Of a DNA stretch of 64,000 bases, positions 1 to 8,810 are shown in pieces. The notes below the pieces were generated by a model. It was not told the origin of the DNA, did no database searches, and saw only the letters and a list, made by a program, of their open reading frames with translations. Each line of letters begins with the position of its first letter. The stretch's first letter is position 1. The position numbers and the translations under genes are program-made. Origin of the DNA: Pseudomonas palmensis (GTDB lineage Bacteria; Pseudomonadota; Gammaproteobacteria; Pseudomonadales; Pseudomonadaceae); assembly GCF_017848315.1 (NCBI RefSeq), contig NZ_JAFKEC010000006.1, positions 1 through 64,000 of the forward strand. The letters are read 5' to 3'.

Positions 1-1315
1 GCTTGGCGCGGTAGAACAGGATCACCCCCGGCGCGTACAACAGCGCCGACAGCAGCAGGTACTTCAGCCCCCCGGCGTAAAGCAGCCAGATCGCATACAC
101 CAGCGCCACCCCGGCCACCAGCAGGTCCTTGCGCCGCGCCCCGGGGTGGCGCTCATAGGTTTCCCCGCGCAGTGCCAGCAGAAACGCATAGGCCGCCGAC
201 CACAGGTACGGCACCAGGATCATCGATGACGCCAGGTAGATCAGGCTGGTGTAGGTGCCCGCAGAGAACAGCGTGATCAGCAGGAACAGCTGGATCATGC
301 AGTTGGTCATCCACAGCGCATTGACCGGCACATGATTGGCATTCTCGCGGGTCAGAAACCGCGGCATGGTCTTGTCACGGGCGGTGGCGAACAGGATCTC
401 GGCACACAGCAACGCCCACGACAGCAGCGCCCCCAGCAGCGACACCGCCAGCCCCAGGCTGATCAGCAGCCCGCCCCAGGGCCCGACGATATGCTCCATC
501 ACCGAGGCCAGCGACGGGTTCTGCAAGCCGGCAAGCTCCGGCTGGGTCATCACCCCCAGCGACAGCACGTTGACCAGCACCAGCAGCGCCAGCACCCCGA
601 GAAAGCCGATCACCGTGGCCTTGCCCACGTCCGAACGCCTTTCGGCACGGGCCGAATACACGCTGGCGCCCTCGATGCCGATGAACACGAACACGGTCAC
701 CAGCATCATGTTGCGCACCTGGTCCAGCACCCCGCCAAACTTGGGGTTGCTCAGCCCCCAGATGTCGCGGGTGAAGATATCGGCGCGAAACGCCACCGCC
801 GCGATCACGATGAACATCACCAGCGGCACCACCTTGGCCACGGTGGTCACCAGGTTGATGAACGCCGCCTCCTTGATGCCGCGCAGTACCAGAAAGTGCA
901 CCGCCCACAGCAATAGCGAAGCGCAGGCGATGGCGATCGGCGTGTTGCCCTCCCCGAACACCGGAAAGTAGAAGCCCAGGGTGCTGAACAGCAGCACGAA
1001 GTAGCCCACGTTGCCCAGCCAGGCGCTGATCCAGTAACCCCAGGCCGACGAAAAGCCCATGTACTCGCCAAACCCGGCCTTGGCATAGGCATATACACCC
1101 GAATCGAGCTCGGGCTTGCGGTTGGCCAGGGTCTGGAACACGAACGCCAGCGCCAGCATGCCCACGGCGGTGATGCCCCAGCCGATCAGCACGGCGCCGA
1201 CATCGGCCCGCGCGGCCATGTTCTGCGGCAGCGAGAAGATACCGCCACCGATCATCGAGCCCACCACCAGCGCGACGAGCGCACCCAAGCGCAGTTTCTG
1301 TCCTGGTTCGGACAT
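1..1315 (-). CDS. Arginine/ornithine antiporter, ArcD paralogue (3' end outside window)
   Basis: Amino-acid antiporter of the APC superfamily, inner membrane. The reading frame runs leftwards from an ATG at 1315 (start MSEPGQKLRLGALVALVVG) and is open to the window edge, giving about 438 codons of a protein expected to have about 475. It has many hydrophobic segments and the early glycine-rich SMIGGGIFSLPQN motif. By eye about four residues in five match the rightward ArcD at 1757, so it is a paralogue in inverted orientation. It exchanges arginine and ornithine or a related pair; the substrate is inferred only from the similarity. It is transcribed away from the arc operon and so is probably controlled separately. 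Confidence 0.9.
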   Translation of the reverse strand, partial: MSEPGQKLRLGALVALVVGSMIGGGIFSLPQNMAARADVGAVLIGWGITAVGMLALAFVFQTLANRKPELDSGVYAYAKAGFGEYMGFSSAWGYWISAWLGNVGYFVLLFSTLGFYFPVFGEGNTPIAIACASLLLWAVHFLVLRGIKEAAFINLVTTVAKVVPLVMFIVIAAVAFRADIFTRDIWGLSNPKFGGVLDQVRNMMLVTVFVFIGIEGASVYSARAERRSDVGKATVIGFLGVLALLVLVNVLSLGVMTQPELAGLQNPSLASVMEHIVGPWGGLLISLGLAVSLLGALLSWALLCAEILFATARDKTMPRFLTRENANHVPVNALWMTNCMIQLFLLITLFSAGTYTSLIYLASSMILVPYLWSAAYAFLLALRGETYERHPGARRKDLLVAGVALVYAIWLLYAGGLKYLLLSALLYAPGVILFYRAK

Positions 1316-1756
1316 GCAGTTCCCCTTTTCGTCCCGCGTTGTCATGGTGCTGTTACACACTAGGCCTAAATATAAGCACAGCCCTGACGTTTATAGTGGA
1401 TTGTCTTCAAAACTATAACCTTCATAACTAGTACGTCTATGCCGAGGCGAACTAAACAGTGAGTTTTGCGTACCCCATCTACTTCATCAAGCAAACAAGA
1501 TCTTTTCTCGTCAAAAATTTGCTAAACCCGTAAAAGCGACTAGCTTCAAATCTCGCAGCCATTCAGAGCGAATGCTCTAGAAAAAGGCTGGAGGTGCCAT
1601 TGCACAAGGCTTGCGGGGTGTCGGCGAGGCGCCGGCTGCAGCGCTTCAAGTCCTTCAACAACAATGGAATGTATCAATGAACTGACCTGAATCAGCTCTC
1701 GTCACGCTTGCTGGATTTATTCTGGCATCTCTCTTCTCCTGGAATGGAGTTATCCA
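1316..1756. promoter_or_regulatory. Divergent regulatory region between two arcD genes
   Basis: This 441-bp stretch contains no convincing gene and is clearly richer in A+T than its flanks, especially 1340-1560. It must hold promoters for both the leftward antiporter gene and the rightward arcDABC operon. The rightward promoter can be placed (see 1682-1723). For the leftward gene I see only TATA-like hexamers without a good -35, so I do not place it. I found no clear ArgR operator. Confidence 0.7.
1682..1723 (+). promoter_or_regulatory. ANR (FNR-type) box and -10 of arcDABC
   Basis: CTGAC-CTGA-ATCAG at 1682-1695 matches the ANR box reported for the P. aeruginosa arc promoter (TTGAC-N4-ATCAG) at 9 of 10 positions. 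A -10-like TATTCT lies at 1718-1723. With a start near 1730 the box is centred at about -41.5, the usual class II position for FNR/ANR activation. This predicts induction of arcDABC under oxygen limitation. The start site is inferred from spacing. Confidence 0.75.
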
Positions 1757-3184
1757 ATGTCAGACACTCCCGGAAAACTACGACTGGGTGCGTTAGTCGC
1801 ACTTGTAGTGGGTTCCATGATCGGCGGCGGTATCTTCTCGCTGCCGCAGAACATGGCCGCCAGCGCCGATGTCGGCGCCGTGCTGATCGGCTGGGGCATC
1901 ACCGCCATCGGCATGCTGACCCTGGCCTTCGTGTTCCAGACCCTGGCCAATCGCAAACCTGACCTGGACGGCGGCGTATACGCCTACGCCAAGGCCGGTT
2001 TTGGCGACTACATGGGCTTTTCGTCCGCCTGGGGCTACTGGATCAGTGCCTGGCTGGGCAACGTGGGCTACTTCGTACTGCTGTTCAGCACCCTGGGCTA
2101 CTTCTTCCCGATCTTCGGCGAAGGCAACACCCCGGCGGCGATCATCGGTGCCTCGATCCTGCTGTGGGCAGTGCACTTTCTGGTGCTGCGCGGCATCAAG
2201 GAAGCGGCGTTCATCAACCTGGTCACCACCGTGGCCAAGGTCGTGCCACTGGCGCTGTTCATCCTGATTGCCCTGTTCGCGTTCAAGCTGGACATCTTCA
2301 CCGCCGACATCTGGGGCACGATGAACCCGGACCTGGGCAGCGTGATGAACCAGGTGCGCAACATGATGCTGGTCACCGTGTGGGTGTTCATCGGCATCGA
2401 GGGCGCCAGCATCTTCTCGGCCCGCGCCGAAAAACGCTCCGACGTGGGCAAGGCCACCGTGATCGGCTTCATCACCGTGCTGCTGTTCCTGGTACTGGTG
2501 AACGTGCTGTCGCTGGGCATCATGACCCAACCGGAACTGGCCAAGCTGCAGAACCCGTCGATGGCCGCCGTGCTCGAGCACGTGGTCGGTCACTGGGGCG
2601 CGGTGCTGATCAGCGTCGGCCTGATCGTCTCGCTGCTGGGGGCCCTGCTGTCGTGGGTACTGCTGTGCGCCGAGATCATGTTCGCCGCAGCCAAGGACCA
2701 CACCATGCCGGAGTTCCTGCGCCGCGAGAACGCCAACCACGTGCCGGCCAACGCCCTGTGGCTGACCAACGCCATGGTGCAGATCTTCCTGGTCATCACG
2801 CTGTTCTCGGCCAGTACCTACCTGTCGCTGATCTACCTCGCCACCTCGATGATCCTGGTGCCCTACCTGTGGTCGGCGGCCTATGCGTTCCTGCTGGCAC
2901 TGCGCAGCGAAACCTATGAACAGGCCCTGGCCGAACGCAAGAAAGACCTGATCATCGGCGGTATCGCACTGCTCTATGCCATCTGGCTGCTGTACGCCGG
3001 TGGCGTCAAGTACCTGCTGCTCTCGGCCCTGCTGTATGCCCCTGGCGTGGTGCTGTTCGCCAAGGCCAAGCGCGAGGTGGGCCAACCGATCTTTACCAAC
3101 GTGGAGAAGCTGATCTTCGCCGCCGTAGTCATTGGCGCCCTGGTGGCGGCCTATGGCCTGTACGACGGCTTCCTGACTCTGTAA
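1757..3184 (+). CDS. arcD: Arginine/ornithine antiporter ArcD
   Basis: Inner-membrane antiporter of 475 residues that takes up arginine in exchange for ornithine made by the arginine deiminase pathway. It is a highly hydrophobic APC-family protein with about a dozen membrane segments; the N-terminal SMIGGGIFSLPQN stretch (residues about 20-32) is the typical first-helix motif. The ATG at 1757 is preceded by GGAG at 1746-1749. It is the first gene of arcDABC, 33 bp before arcA, the order seen in P. aeruginosa. A close paralogue lies immediately upstream in the opposite direction. Confidence 0.96.
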   Translation: MSDTPGKLRLGALVALVVGSMIGGGIFSLPQNMAASADVGAVLIGWGITAIGMLTLAFVFQTLANRKPDLDGGVYAYAKAGFGDYMGFSSAWGYWISAWLGNVGYFVLLFSTLGYFFPIFGEGNTPAAIIGASILLWAVHFLVLRGIKEAAFINLVTTVAKVVPLALFILIALFAFKLDIFTADIWGTMNPDLGSVMNQVRNMMLVTVWVFIGIEGASIFSARAEKRSDVGKATVIGFITVLLFLVLVNVLSLGIMTQPELAKLQNPSMAAVLEHVVGHWGAVLISVGLIVSLLGALLSWVLLCAEIMFAAAKDHTMPEFLRRENANHVPANALWLTNAMVQIFLVITLFSASTYLSLIYLATSMILVPYLWSAAYAFLLALRSETYEQALAERKKDLIIGGIALLYAIWLLYAGGVKYLLLSALLYAPGVVLFAKAKREVGQPIFTNVEKLIFAAVVIGALVAAYGLYDGFLTL

Positions 3185-3217
3185 CCCCCCGTATTCGCAA
3201 CTTGGAGGAAATGAACC

Positions 3218-4474
3218 ATGTCCACGGAAAAAGCTAAGTACGGCGTACATTCCGAAGCCGGCAAACTGCGCAAAGTGATGGTTTGCTCCCCAGGCCTGGC
3301 TCACCAGCGCCTGACCCCGAACAACTGCGACGAACTGCTGTTCGACGACGTACTCTGGGTCGCCCAGGCCAAGCGCGACCACTTCGACTTCGTGACCAAG
3401 ATGCGCGAGCGCGGCATCGAAGTGCTGGAAATGCACAACCTGCTGACCGACATCGTCGCCATGCCCGAAGCACTGGACTGGATTCTGGAGCGCAAGGTCA
3501 CCGCCGACTCGGTGGGCCTGGGCCTGATCAACGAAGTGAAATCCTGGCTGCGCAGCCTGGAGCCGCGACACATCGCCGAGTACCTGATCGGCGGCGTCTC
3601 GGCCGATGACCTGCCCGACAGCTTCGGTGGCAAGACCATCCAGATGTTCCGCGACTTCCTGGGCCACTCCAGCTTCATCCTGCCGCCGCTGCCCAACACC
3701 CAGTTCACCCGCGACACCACCTGCTGGATCTACGGCGGCGTGACGCTGAACCCGATGTACTGGCCGGCGCGTCGCCAGGAGACCCTGCTGACCACCGCCA
3801 TCTACAAGTTCCACCCGCAGTTCACCAATGCCGATTTCGAGATCTGGTACGGCGACCCGGACAAGGACCACGGCAACTCCACCCTCGAAGGCGGCGACGT
3901 GATGCCTATCGGCAACGGCGTGGTACTGATCGGCATGGGCGAACGCACGTCGCGTCAGGCCATCGGCCAACTGGCGCTGAACCTGTTCAAGAACAAGGCC
4001 GTGGAACGCGTGATCGTGGCCGGGCTGCCGAAGTCCCGCGCTGCGATGCACCTGGACACCGTGTTCAGCTTCTGCGACCGCGACCTGGTCACGATCTTCC
4101 CCGAAGTGGTGAACCAGATCGTCGCCTTCACCCTGCAACCCGACGAAAGCAAGCAGGGCGGCATCGACATCCGCCGCGAAGAAGCCAGCTTCCTCGATGT
4201 GGTGGCCAAGGCCCTCAAGCTGCCCAAGCTGCGCGTGGTTGAAACCGGTGGCAACAGCTTCGCCGCCGAACGCGAGCAGTGGGACGACGGCAACAACGTG
4301 GTGGCCGTGGAGCCGGGCGTGGTCATCGGCTACGACCGCAACACCTACACCAACACCCTGCTGCGCAAGGCCGGTGTCGAGGTCATCACCATCAGTGCCG
4401 GCGAACTGGGCCGCGGACGTGGGGGCGGCCACTGCATGACCTGCCCGATCGTGCGCGACCCAATCGACTACTAA
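3218..4474 (+). CDS. arcA: Arginine deiminase ArcA
   Basis: Cytoplasmic enzyme of 418 residues that hydrolyses L-arginine to citrulline and ammonia, the first step of the arginine deiminase pathway. The C-terminal [14 protein letters not shown] motif carries the catalytic cysteine at residue 406, the position known in the P. aeruginosa enzyme; other active-site motifs such as [12 protein letters not shown] and the LEGGDV stretch are intact. Length is standard. A strong Shine-Dalgarno, GGAGG, lies just upstream of the ATG. It sits between arcD and arcB and is separated from arcB by a GC-rich hairpin. Confidence 0.98.
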   Translation: MSTEKAKYGVHSEAGKLRKVMVCSPGLAHQRLTPNNCDELLFDDVLWVAQAKRDHFDFVTKMRERGIEVLEMHNLLTDIVAMPEALDWILERKVTADSVGLGLINEVKSWLRSLEPRHIAEYLIGGVSADDLPDSFGGKTIQMFRDFLGHSSFILPPLPNTQFTRDTTCWIYGGVTLNPMYWPARRQETLLTTAIYKFHPQFTNADFEIWYGDPDKDHGNSTLEGGDVMPIGNGVVLIGMGERTSRQAIGQLALNLFKNKAVERVIVAGLPKSRAAMHLDTVFSFCDRDLVTIFPEVVNQIVAFTLQPDESKQGGIDIRREEASFLDVVAKALKLPKLRVVETGGNSFAAEREQWDDGNNVVAVEPGVVIGYDRNTYTNTLLRKAGVEVITISAGELGRGRGGGHCMTCPIVRDPIDY

Positions 4475-4487
4475 AACGACCATCGTC

Positions 4488-4513
4488 CGGCCGCGCCCAC
4501 AAGGCGCCGGCCG
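4488..4513 (+). other. Intergenic hairpin between arcA and arcB
   Basis: CGGCCGCGCC (4488-4497) pairs with GGCGCCGGCCG (4503-4513) with one bulged C around a CACAA loop. There is no U-run, so it is not a classical terminator. The P. aeruginosa arc transcript is known to be processed between genes, and such hairpins can protect upstream 3' ends; that role here is inferred. Confidence 0.55.
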
Positions 4514-4556
4514 GGCCGATCAGCCCTTTGCGTTCTAAAAGAACAGGAGCAACATC

Positions 4557-5567
4557 ATGGCGTTCAACATCCACAACCGCAGCCTGCTGAGCCTGGAACA
4601 CCACACCCCGCGCGAGCTGCGCTACCTGCTGGACCTGTCCCGTGACCTCAAGCGTGCCAAGTACACCGGCACCGAGCAGCAGCACCTCAAGGGCAACAAC
4701 ATTGCGCTGATTTTCGAGAAGACCTCGACCCGCACCCGTTGCGCCTTCGAAGTGGCCGCCTATGACCAGGGCGCCAACGTCACCTACATCGACCCCAACT
4801 CCTCGCAGATCGGCCACAAGGAGAGCATGAAGGACACCGCCCGCGTGCTCGGGCGCATGTACGATGCCATCGAGTACCGTGGCTTCAAGCAGGAAGTGGT
4901 CGAGGAACTGGCCAAGTTCGCCGGCGTACCGGTGTTCAACGGCCTCACCGACGAATACCACCCCACCCAGATGATCGCCGACGTGCTGACCATGCGCGAG
5001 CATGCCGACAAGCCGATCCACGACATCAGCTACGCCTACCTGGGCGATGCGCGCAACAACATGGGCAACTCGCTGCTGCTGGTCGGCTCCAAGCTGGGCA
5101 TGGACGTGCGTATCTGTGCGCCCAAGGCCCTGTGGCCGCATGACGACCTGGTGGCACGCTGCAAACAGTACGCAGAGGAAAGCGGTGCCCGCATCACCCT
5201 CACCGAAGACCCGAAAGCTGCGGTCAAGGGCGTGGACTTCATCCACACCGACGTGTGGGTATCGATGGGCGAGCCGGTCGAAGCCTGGGGCGAACGCATC
5301 AAGCAACTGCTGCCATACCAGGTCAACGCCGAGCTGATGAAGGCCACCGGCAACCCACGCACCAAGTTCATGCACTGCCTGCCGGCGTTCCACAACTCCG
5401 ACACCAAGGTCGGCAAGCAGATCGCCGAGCAGTACCCGCACCTGGCCAACGGCATCGAAGTGACCGATGACGTGTTCGAGTCGCCGGCCTGCATCGCCTT
5501 CGAGCAGGCGGAAAACCGCATGCACACGATCAAGGCGATCCTGGTGTCGACCCTGGCCGACCTGTAA
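4557..5567 (+). CDS. arcB: Catabolic ornithine carbamoyltransferase ArcB
   Basis: Phosphorolyses citrulline to ornithine and carbamoyl phosphate, the second step of the arginine deiminase pathway. The 336-residue protein has the carbamoyl-phosphate motif STRTR (in [15 protein letters not shown], residues about 56-70) and the ornithine-side HCLPAFH motif. Length matches catabolic OTCases (about 336) rather than the shorter anabolic ArgF. The ATG follows an AGGAG ribosome-binding site. Position in arcDABC, rather than sequence alone, supports the catabolic direction. Confidence 0.97.
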   Translation: MAFNIHNRSLLSLEHHTPRELRYLLDLSRDLKRAKYTGTEQQHLKGNNIALIFEKTSTRTRCAFEVAAYDQGANVTYIDPNSSQIGHKESMKDTARVLGRMYDAIEYRGFKQEVVEELAKFAGVPVFNGLTDEYHPTQMIADVLTMREHADKPIHDISYAYLGDARNNMGNSLLLVGSKLGMDVRICAPKALWPHDDLVARCKQYAEESGARITLTEDPKAAVKGVDFIHTDVWVSMGEPVEAWGERIKQLLPYQVNAELMKATGNPRTKFMHCLPAFHNSDTKVGKQIAEQYPHLANGIEVTDDVFESPACIAFEQAENRMHTIKAILVSTLADL

Positions 5568-5575
5568 CCCCGCCG

Positions 5576-5596
5576 GGAGCCGGCGCTGCCGGCTCC
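5576..5596 (+). other. Intergenic hairpin between arcB and arcC
   Basis: A perfect 9-bp stem, GGAGCCGGC (5576-5584) and GCCGGCTCC (5588-5596), with a GCT loop. It resembles half of the GCCGGC-type REP palindromes elsewhere in the window but is shorter. No U-run follows, so it more likely tunes mRNA stability or processing than ends transcription. Confidence 0.5.
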
Positions 5597-5619
5597 TGCA
5601 CCCTAGAAAGGACATCATC

Positions 5620-6549
5620 ATGCGTATCGTTGTTGCATTGGGCGGCAACGCCCTGCTGCGCCGCGGCGAGCCCCTGACCGCCGACAATCAGCGCGCCAAC
5701 ATCCGTATCGCCGCCGAACAGATCGCCAAGATCCACCCCGGCAACGAACTGGTCATCGCCCACGGCAACGGCCCGCAGGTCGGCCTGCTGTCGCTTCAGG
5801 CGCAATCCTACAAACCCGACGAAGCCTACCCGCTGGACGTGCTCGGTGCCGAAACCGAAGGCATGATCGGCTACATCATCGAACAGGAGCTGGGCAACCT
5901 GCTGGACTTCGAGGTGCCCTTCGCCACCCTGCTGACCCAGGTGGAAGTGGACGCCAACGACCCTGCCTTCAAGGACCCGACCAAGTTCATCGGCCCGGTC
6001 TACGGCAAGGAAGAAGCCGAGCGCCTGGCCAAGGAAAAAGGCTGGGTGGTCAAGGCCGACGGCGACAAGTTCCGCCGCGTGGTGGCCAGCCCCAAACCCA
6101 AGCGCATCTTCGAGATCCGCCCGATCAAGTGGCTGCTGGAAAAGAGCAGTATCGTGATCTGTGCCGGGGGTGGCGGCATCCCCACCATGTATGGTGAGAA
6201 CGGCAAGCTGCAGGGCATCGAGGCGGTGATCGACAAGGACCTGTGCTCGTCGCTGCTGGCCGAACAGCTGGATGCCGACCTGCTGGTGATTGCCACGGAC
6301 GTGAACGCGGCGTATGTCGACTTCAACAAGCCGACCCAGAAAGCCATCGCCCAGGCCCACCCGGACGAACTGGAGCGCCTGGGCTTTGCCGCAGGCTCCA
6401 TGGGGCCGAAGGTGCAGGCCGCTTGCGACTTTGCCCGGCACACCGGCAAAGTAGCGGTTATCGGCTCGCTGGCCGATATCGAAGACATCGTCAAGGGCAC
6501 TGCCGGCACTCGGGTGAGTACGTCCAAGCCGGGTATCGACTACCGTTGA
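5620..6549 (+). CDS. arcC: Carbamate kinase ArcC
   Basis: Converts carbamoyl phosphate and ADP to ATP, ammonia and CO2, the energy-yielding last step of the arginine deiminase pathway. I start it at the ATG at 5620 ([16 protein letters not shown]), preceded by GAAAGGA; the frame is open further upstream inside arcB, but that would give an unlikely N-terminal extension. The resulting 309 residues are the family length. The glycine-rich ALGGNALL start and the GGGGIPT segment are typical of amino-acid-kinase folds. Last catalytic gene of the operon. Confidence 0.97.
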   Translation: MRIVVALGGNALLRRGEPLTADNQRANIRIAAEQIAKIHPGNELVIAHGNGPQVGLLSLQAQSYKPDEAYPLDVLGAETEGMIGYIIEQELGNLLDFEVPFATLLTQVEVDANDPAFKDPTKFIGPVYGKEEAERLAKEKGWVVKADGDKFRRVVASPKPKRIFEIRPIKWLLEKSSIVICAGGGGIPTMYGENGKLQGIEAVIDKDLCSSLLAEQLDADLLVIATDVNAAYVDFNKPTQKAIAQAHPDELERLGFAAGSMGPKVQAACDFARHTGKVAVIGSLADIEDIVKGTAGTRVSTSKPGIDYR

Positions 6550-6603
6550 TGCAGTTGGGCGGATCTGCAGGTCCGCCCGTTTCAACCTTCCAGAGGAGCC
6601 GCC

Positions 6604-6963
6604 ATGGCCATATTCGAACCCGGTCATCTGCACATCGAGCGCCATGCGCTGAACAAGGCCGATTACAGCTACAACCTGTGCATCGACTACAAGGTTGAGC
6701 AGGATCCCAAGGAAGGCAAAGGCATGAGTTTTCGCATGCATGGCACCATCGAGGACAAGCCGATGGACGAAACCTTCTTCATGCCCAAGGACCAGGCTTT
6801 CGACTTCGCGCGGCAGGCCTCGATCATCGCGCAGAAGTACGGCATGCCCAAAACCGCCAGCATCAGCTCGCTGCACAAGATCTACGACATGATGTTCGAG
6901 GATGTGCGCGCACAGCTCGATGTGAAATCGGGCGACCCGGTCAAGCCCGAGCACCTGGGCTAG
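6604..6963 (+). CDS. DUF5064-like small protein
   Basis: A 119-residue soluble protein with no signal peptide or membrane segment. The sequence (MAIFEPGHLHIERHALNKAD at the start) resembles the Pseudomonas proteins I know as DUF5064, of unknown function. It has an alternating beta-strand pattern in the first half and a helix-rich second half. It begins 54 bp after arcC with a GAGGAG ribosome-binding site, so it could be co-transcribed with arcDABC, and it ends just before a REP doublet. No catalytic motif is visible; the function is unknown. Confidence 0.85.
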   Translation: MAIFEPGHLHIERHALNKADYSYNLCIDYKVEQDPKEGKGMSFRMHGTIEDKPMDETFFMPKDQAFDFARQASIIAQKYGMPKTASISSLHKIYDMMFEDVRAQLDVKSGDPVKPEHLG

Positions 6964-6977
6964 CTCACCACGACCTC

Positions 6978-7042
6978 ATCGCGGGTCAAGCCCGCTCCCA
7001 CAAAAATCACCTGCGCCTGTGGGAGCGGGCTTGACCCGCGAT
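6978..7042. repeat. REP doublet, ATCGCGGGTCAAGCCCGC family
   Basis: Two inverted copies (6978-7002 and 7018-7042) of a 25-bp unit beginning ATCGCGGGTCAAGCCCGCTC, separated by 15 bp. The same unit recurs at 27547. Paired REP units of this kind are common between genes in P. putida. It could fold into a long hairpin protecting the 3' end of the upstream transcript. Confidence 0.85.
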
Positions 7043-7100
7043 TCGACCGCGCAGCGGTCGCAGGGCATACTTGCCATCCCGGCAAGCCAGAACATCCCCC

Positions 7101-8618
7101 ATGCGTATCCACGTCAGCTTCATCGACCGCGTCGGCATCACCCAGGAAGTGCTGGCCCTGCTCGGTGCCCGCCACCTCAACCTGGACGCCGTGGAGATGG
7201 TGCCGCCCAACGTCTACATCGACGCCCCGACCCTGAGCCCCGACGTGCTCGAAGAGCTGCATGACGCGCTGTTCAACGTGCACGGCGTGCAAAGCGTGAA
7301 AGTGGTCGACATCCTCCCCGGACAGCGCCGCCACCTGCAACTCGATGCCCTGCTCGCCGCCATGAGCGACCCGGTCCTGGCCCTGGACAGCGCCGGCCAT
7401 GTGCTGCTGGCCAACCCCGCATTGATCGCCCTGTGCGGCCAGGACCCGGAGGGCCGCTCGGTGGGTGAGCTGTTCGGCGACCCGCAACTGCTCGATGCGC
7501 TGATCGAACAGGGTTTCCACCTGCCCCTGCGCGAAGTCACCCTCAACGGCCAGACCCTGCTGCTCGACGCCACCCCGATCACCAACGCCGGCGCCCTGCT
7601 GACGCTGTACCAGGCCAACCGCATCGGCGAACGCCTGTCGGCCCTGCACCACGACCATGCCGAAGGCTTCGACGCGCTGCTCGGCGACTCGCCGCCCATC
7701 CGTACCCTCAAGGCCCGCGCCCTGCGTGTGGCGGCGCTGGATGCGCCGCTGCTGATCCACGGCGAGACCGGCACCGGCAAGGAACTTGTAGCCCGTGCCT
7801 GCCACGCCATCAGCAGCCGCCACAACGCACCCTTCCTGGCACTGAACTGTGCGGCGCTGCCGGAGAACCTGGCCGAGAGCGAGCTGTTCGGCTACGCCCC
7901 CGGCGCCTTCACCGGTGCGCAACGCGGCGGCAAGCCGGGGCTGATGGAGCTGGCCAACCAGGGCACGGTGTTTCTCGATGAAATCGGCGAGATGTCGCCT
8001 TACCTTCAGGCCAAGCTGCTGCGGTTTCTGAGCGATGGCAGCTTTCGCCGCGTGGGCGGTGATCGCGAGGTCAAGGTCAACGTGCGCATCCTCAGCGCCA
8101 CCCACCGCGACCTGGAAAAGATGGTTGCCGAAGGCAGTTTTCGCGAAGACCTGTTCTACCGCCTGAACGTGCTCAACCTGGAAGTGCCGCCGCTGCGCGA
8201 GCGTGGCCAGGACATCCTGATGCTGGCGCGTGCCTTCATGCGCCAGGCCTGCACGCAGATCCAGCGTCCGCTGTGCCGGCTGGCGCCGGGCACCTACCCG
8301 GCGTTGCTGGGCAACCGCTGGCCGGGCAACGTGCGCCAGTTGCAGAACGTGATCTTTCGCGCTGCGGCCATCTGCGAGAGCAGCCTGGTGGATATTGGTG
8401 ACCTGGACATTGCCGGCACCTCGGTGGCGCGCCAAAGCGATGGTGAAGTGGCCAGCCTGGAGCAGGCCGTGGAGAACTTCGAGCGTGGCCTGCTGGAAAA
8501 GCTCTACGCCACCTACCCCTCCACCCGCCAGTTGGCCAGTCGCTTGCAGACTTCGCACACGGCTATTGCGCATCGGCTGCGCAAGTATGGCATTCCCGGA
8601 AAGGAAACCCTTCCGTAG
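7101..8618 (+). CDS. gcsR: TyrR-like sigma-54 activator of glycine cleavage (GcsR type)
   Basis: Enhancer-binding transcription activator of 505 residues. Domains in order: ACT-like ligand-binding domain (about 1-75), PAS-like domain (about 80-185), AAA+ sigma-54 interaction domain (about 195-425) with Walker A GETGTGKE (221-228), GAFTGA (268-273) and Walker B TVFLDEIGEM, then a TyrR-type helix-turn-helix near the C terminus (STRQLASRLQTSHTAIAHRL). E. coli TyrR lacks GAFTGA; its presence means true sigma-54 activation. P. aeruginosa GcsR controls a glycine cleavage operon with the same neighbours. The ATG at 7101 starts the ACT domain; its ribosome-binding site is weak. The stop codon lies inside the first operator. 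Confidence 0.92.
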   Translation: MRIHVSFIDRVGITQEVLALLGARHLNLDAVEMVPPNVYIDAPTLSPDVLEELHDALFNVHGVQSVKVVDILPGQRRHLQLDALLAAMSDPVLALDSAGHVLLANPALIALCGQDPEGRSVGELFGDPQLLDALIEQGFHLPLREVTLNGQTLLLDATPITNAGALLTLYQANRIGERLSALHHDHAEGFDALLGDSPPIRTLKARALRVAALDAPLLIHGETGTGKELVARACHAISSRHNAPFLALNCAALPENLAESELFGYAPGAFTGAQRGGKPGLMELANQGTVFLDEIGEMSPYLQAKLLRFLSDGSFRRVGGDREVKVNVRILSATHRDLEKMVAEGSFREDLFYRLNVLNLEVPPLRERGQDILMLARAFMRQACTQIQRPLCRLAPGTYPALLGNRWPGNVRQLQNVIFRAAAICESSLVDIGDLDIAGTSVARQSDGEVASLEQAVENFERGLLEKLYATYPSTRQLASRLQTSHTAIAHRLRKYGIPGKETLP

Positions 8619-8631
8619 CGAATTCGATACA
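8614..8631. promoter_or_regulatory. GcsR-type operator 1
   Basis: CGTAGCGAATTCGATACA fits the palindromic pattern TGTARCG-N4-CGYTMCG with a few mismatches. It overlaps the stop codon of the activator gene. Centre 8622.5, exactly 19 bp from operator 2. Confidence 0.7.
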
Positions 8632-8632
8632 C

Positions 8633-8650
8633 CGTATCGATTTCGCTACA
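8633..8650. promoter_or_regulatory. GcsR-type operator 2
   Basis: CGTATCGATTTCGCTACA: the right half is perfect (TCGCTAC) and the left half has one changed base. Centre 8641.5. Its tandem arrangement with operator 1 resembles the tandem 18-bp repeats reported upstream of the P. aeruginosa glycine cleavage operon. Confidence 0.7.
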
Positions 8651-8713
8651 TCGCCCGTTTGCCACTGTAATGCAAGGTTTTGATCCCTCTGCGCTTTTTC
8701 AATACTCGACAGG

Positions 8714-8731
8714 TGTAGCGATTTCGCTACG
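8714..8731. promoter_or_regulatory. GcsR-type operator 3 (best match)
   Basis: TGTAGCGATTTCGCTACG is a near-perfect dyad, GTAGCGA/TCGCTAC. Centre 8722.5, about 98 bp upstream of the expected start of transcription, a normal distance for a sigma-54 enhancer. Confidence 0.8.
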
Positions 8732-8794
8732 ACCTGCATAACGAGCATCGCTGACAAATACATAACCAATTGATTTGTAAGCATTTTTTATAAA

Positions 8795-8810
8795 TGGCCA
8801 CGAACTTGCT
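8795..8810 (+). promoter_or_regulatory. Sigma-54 (-24/-12) promoter of gcvH operon
   Basis: TGGCCACGAACTTGCT has the invariant GG (8796-8797) and GC (8808-8809) separated by exactly 10 bp, as sigma-54 requires, and matches the consensus TGGCAC-N5-TTGCW well. Transcription should start near 8821, leaving a leader of about 52 nt, too short for a glycine riboswitch. Confidence 0.85.

Noticed and set aside
1471..1481. Second ANR-like half site TCATCAAG
   Set aside because: Only one half matches; no partner half at the right spacing and no -10 at a fitting distance.
1793..4483. Long minus-strand frame opposite arcD and arcA
   Set aside because: Antisense shadow with His/Gln/Val-rich, domain-free sequence.
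5467..5619. N-terminal extension of arcC into arcB
   Set aside because: Low-quality Arg/Ser-rich sequence antiparallel to family start; ATG 5620 has its own ribosome-binding site.
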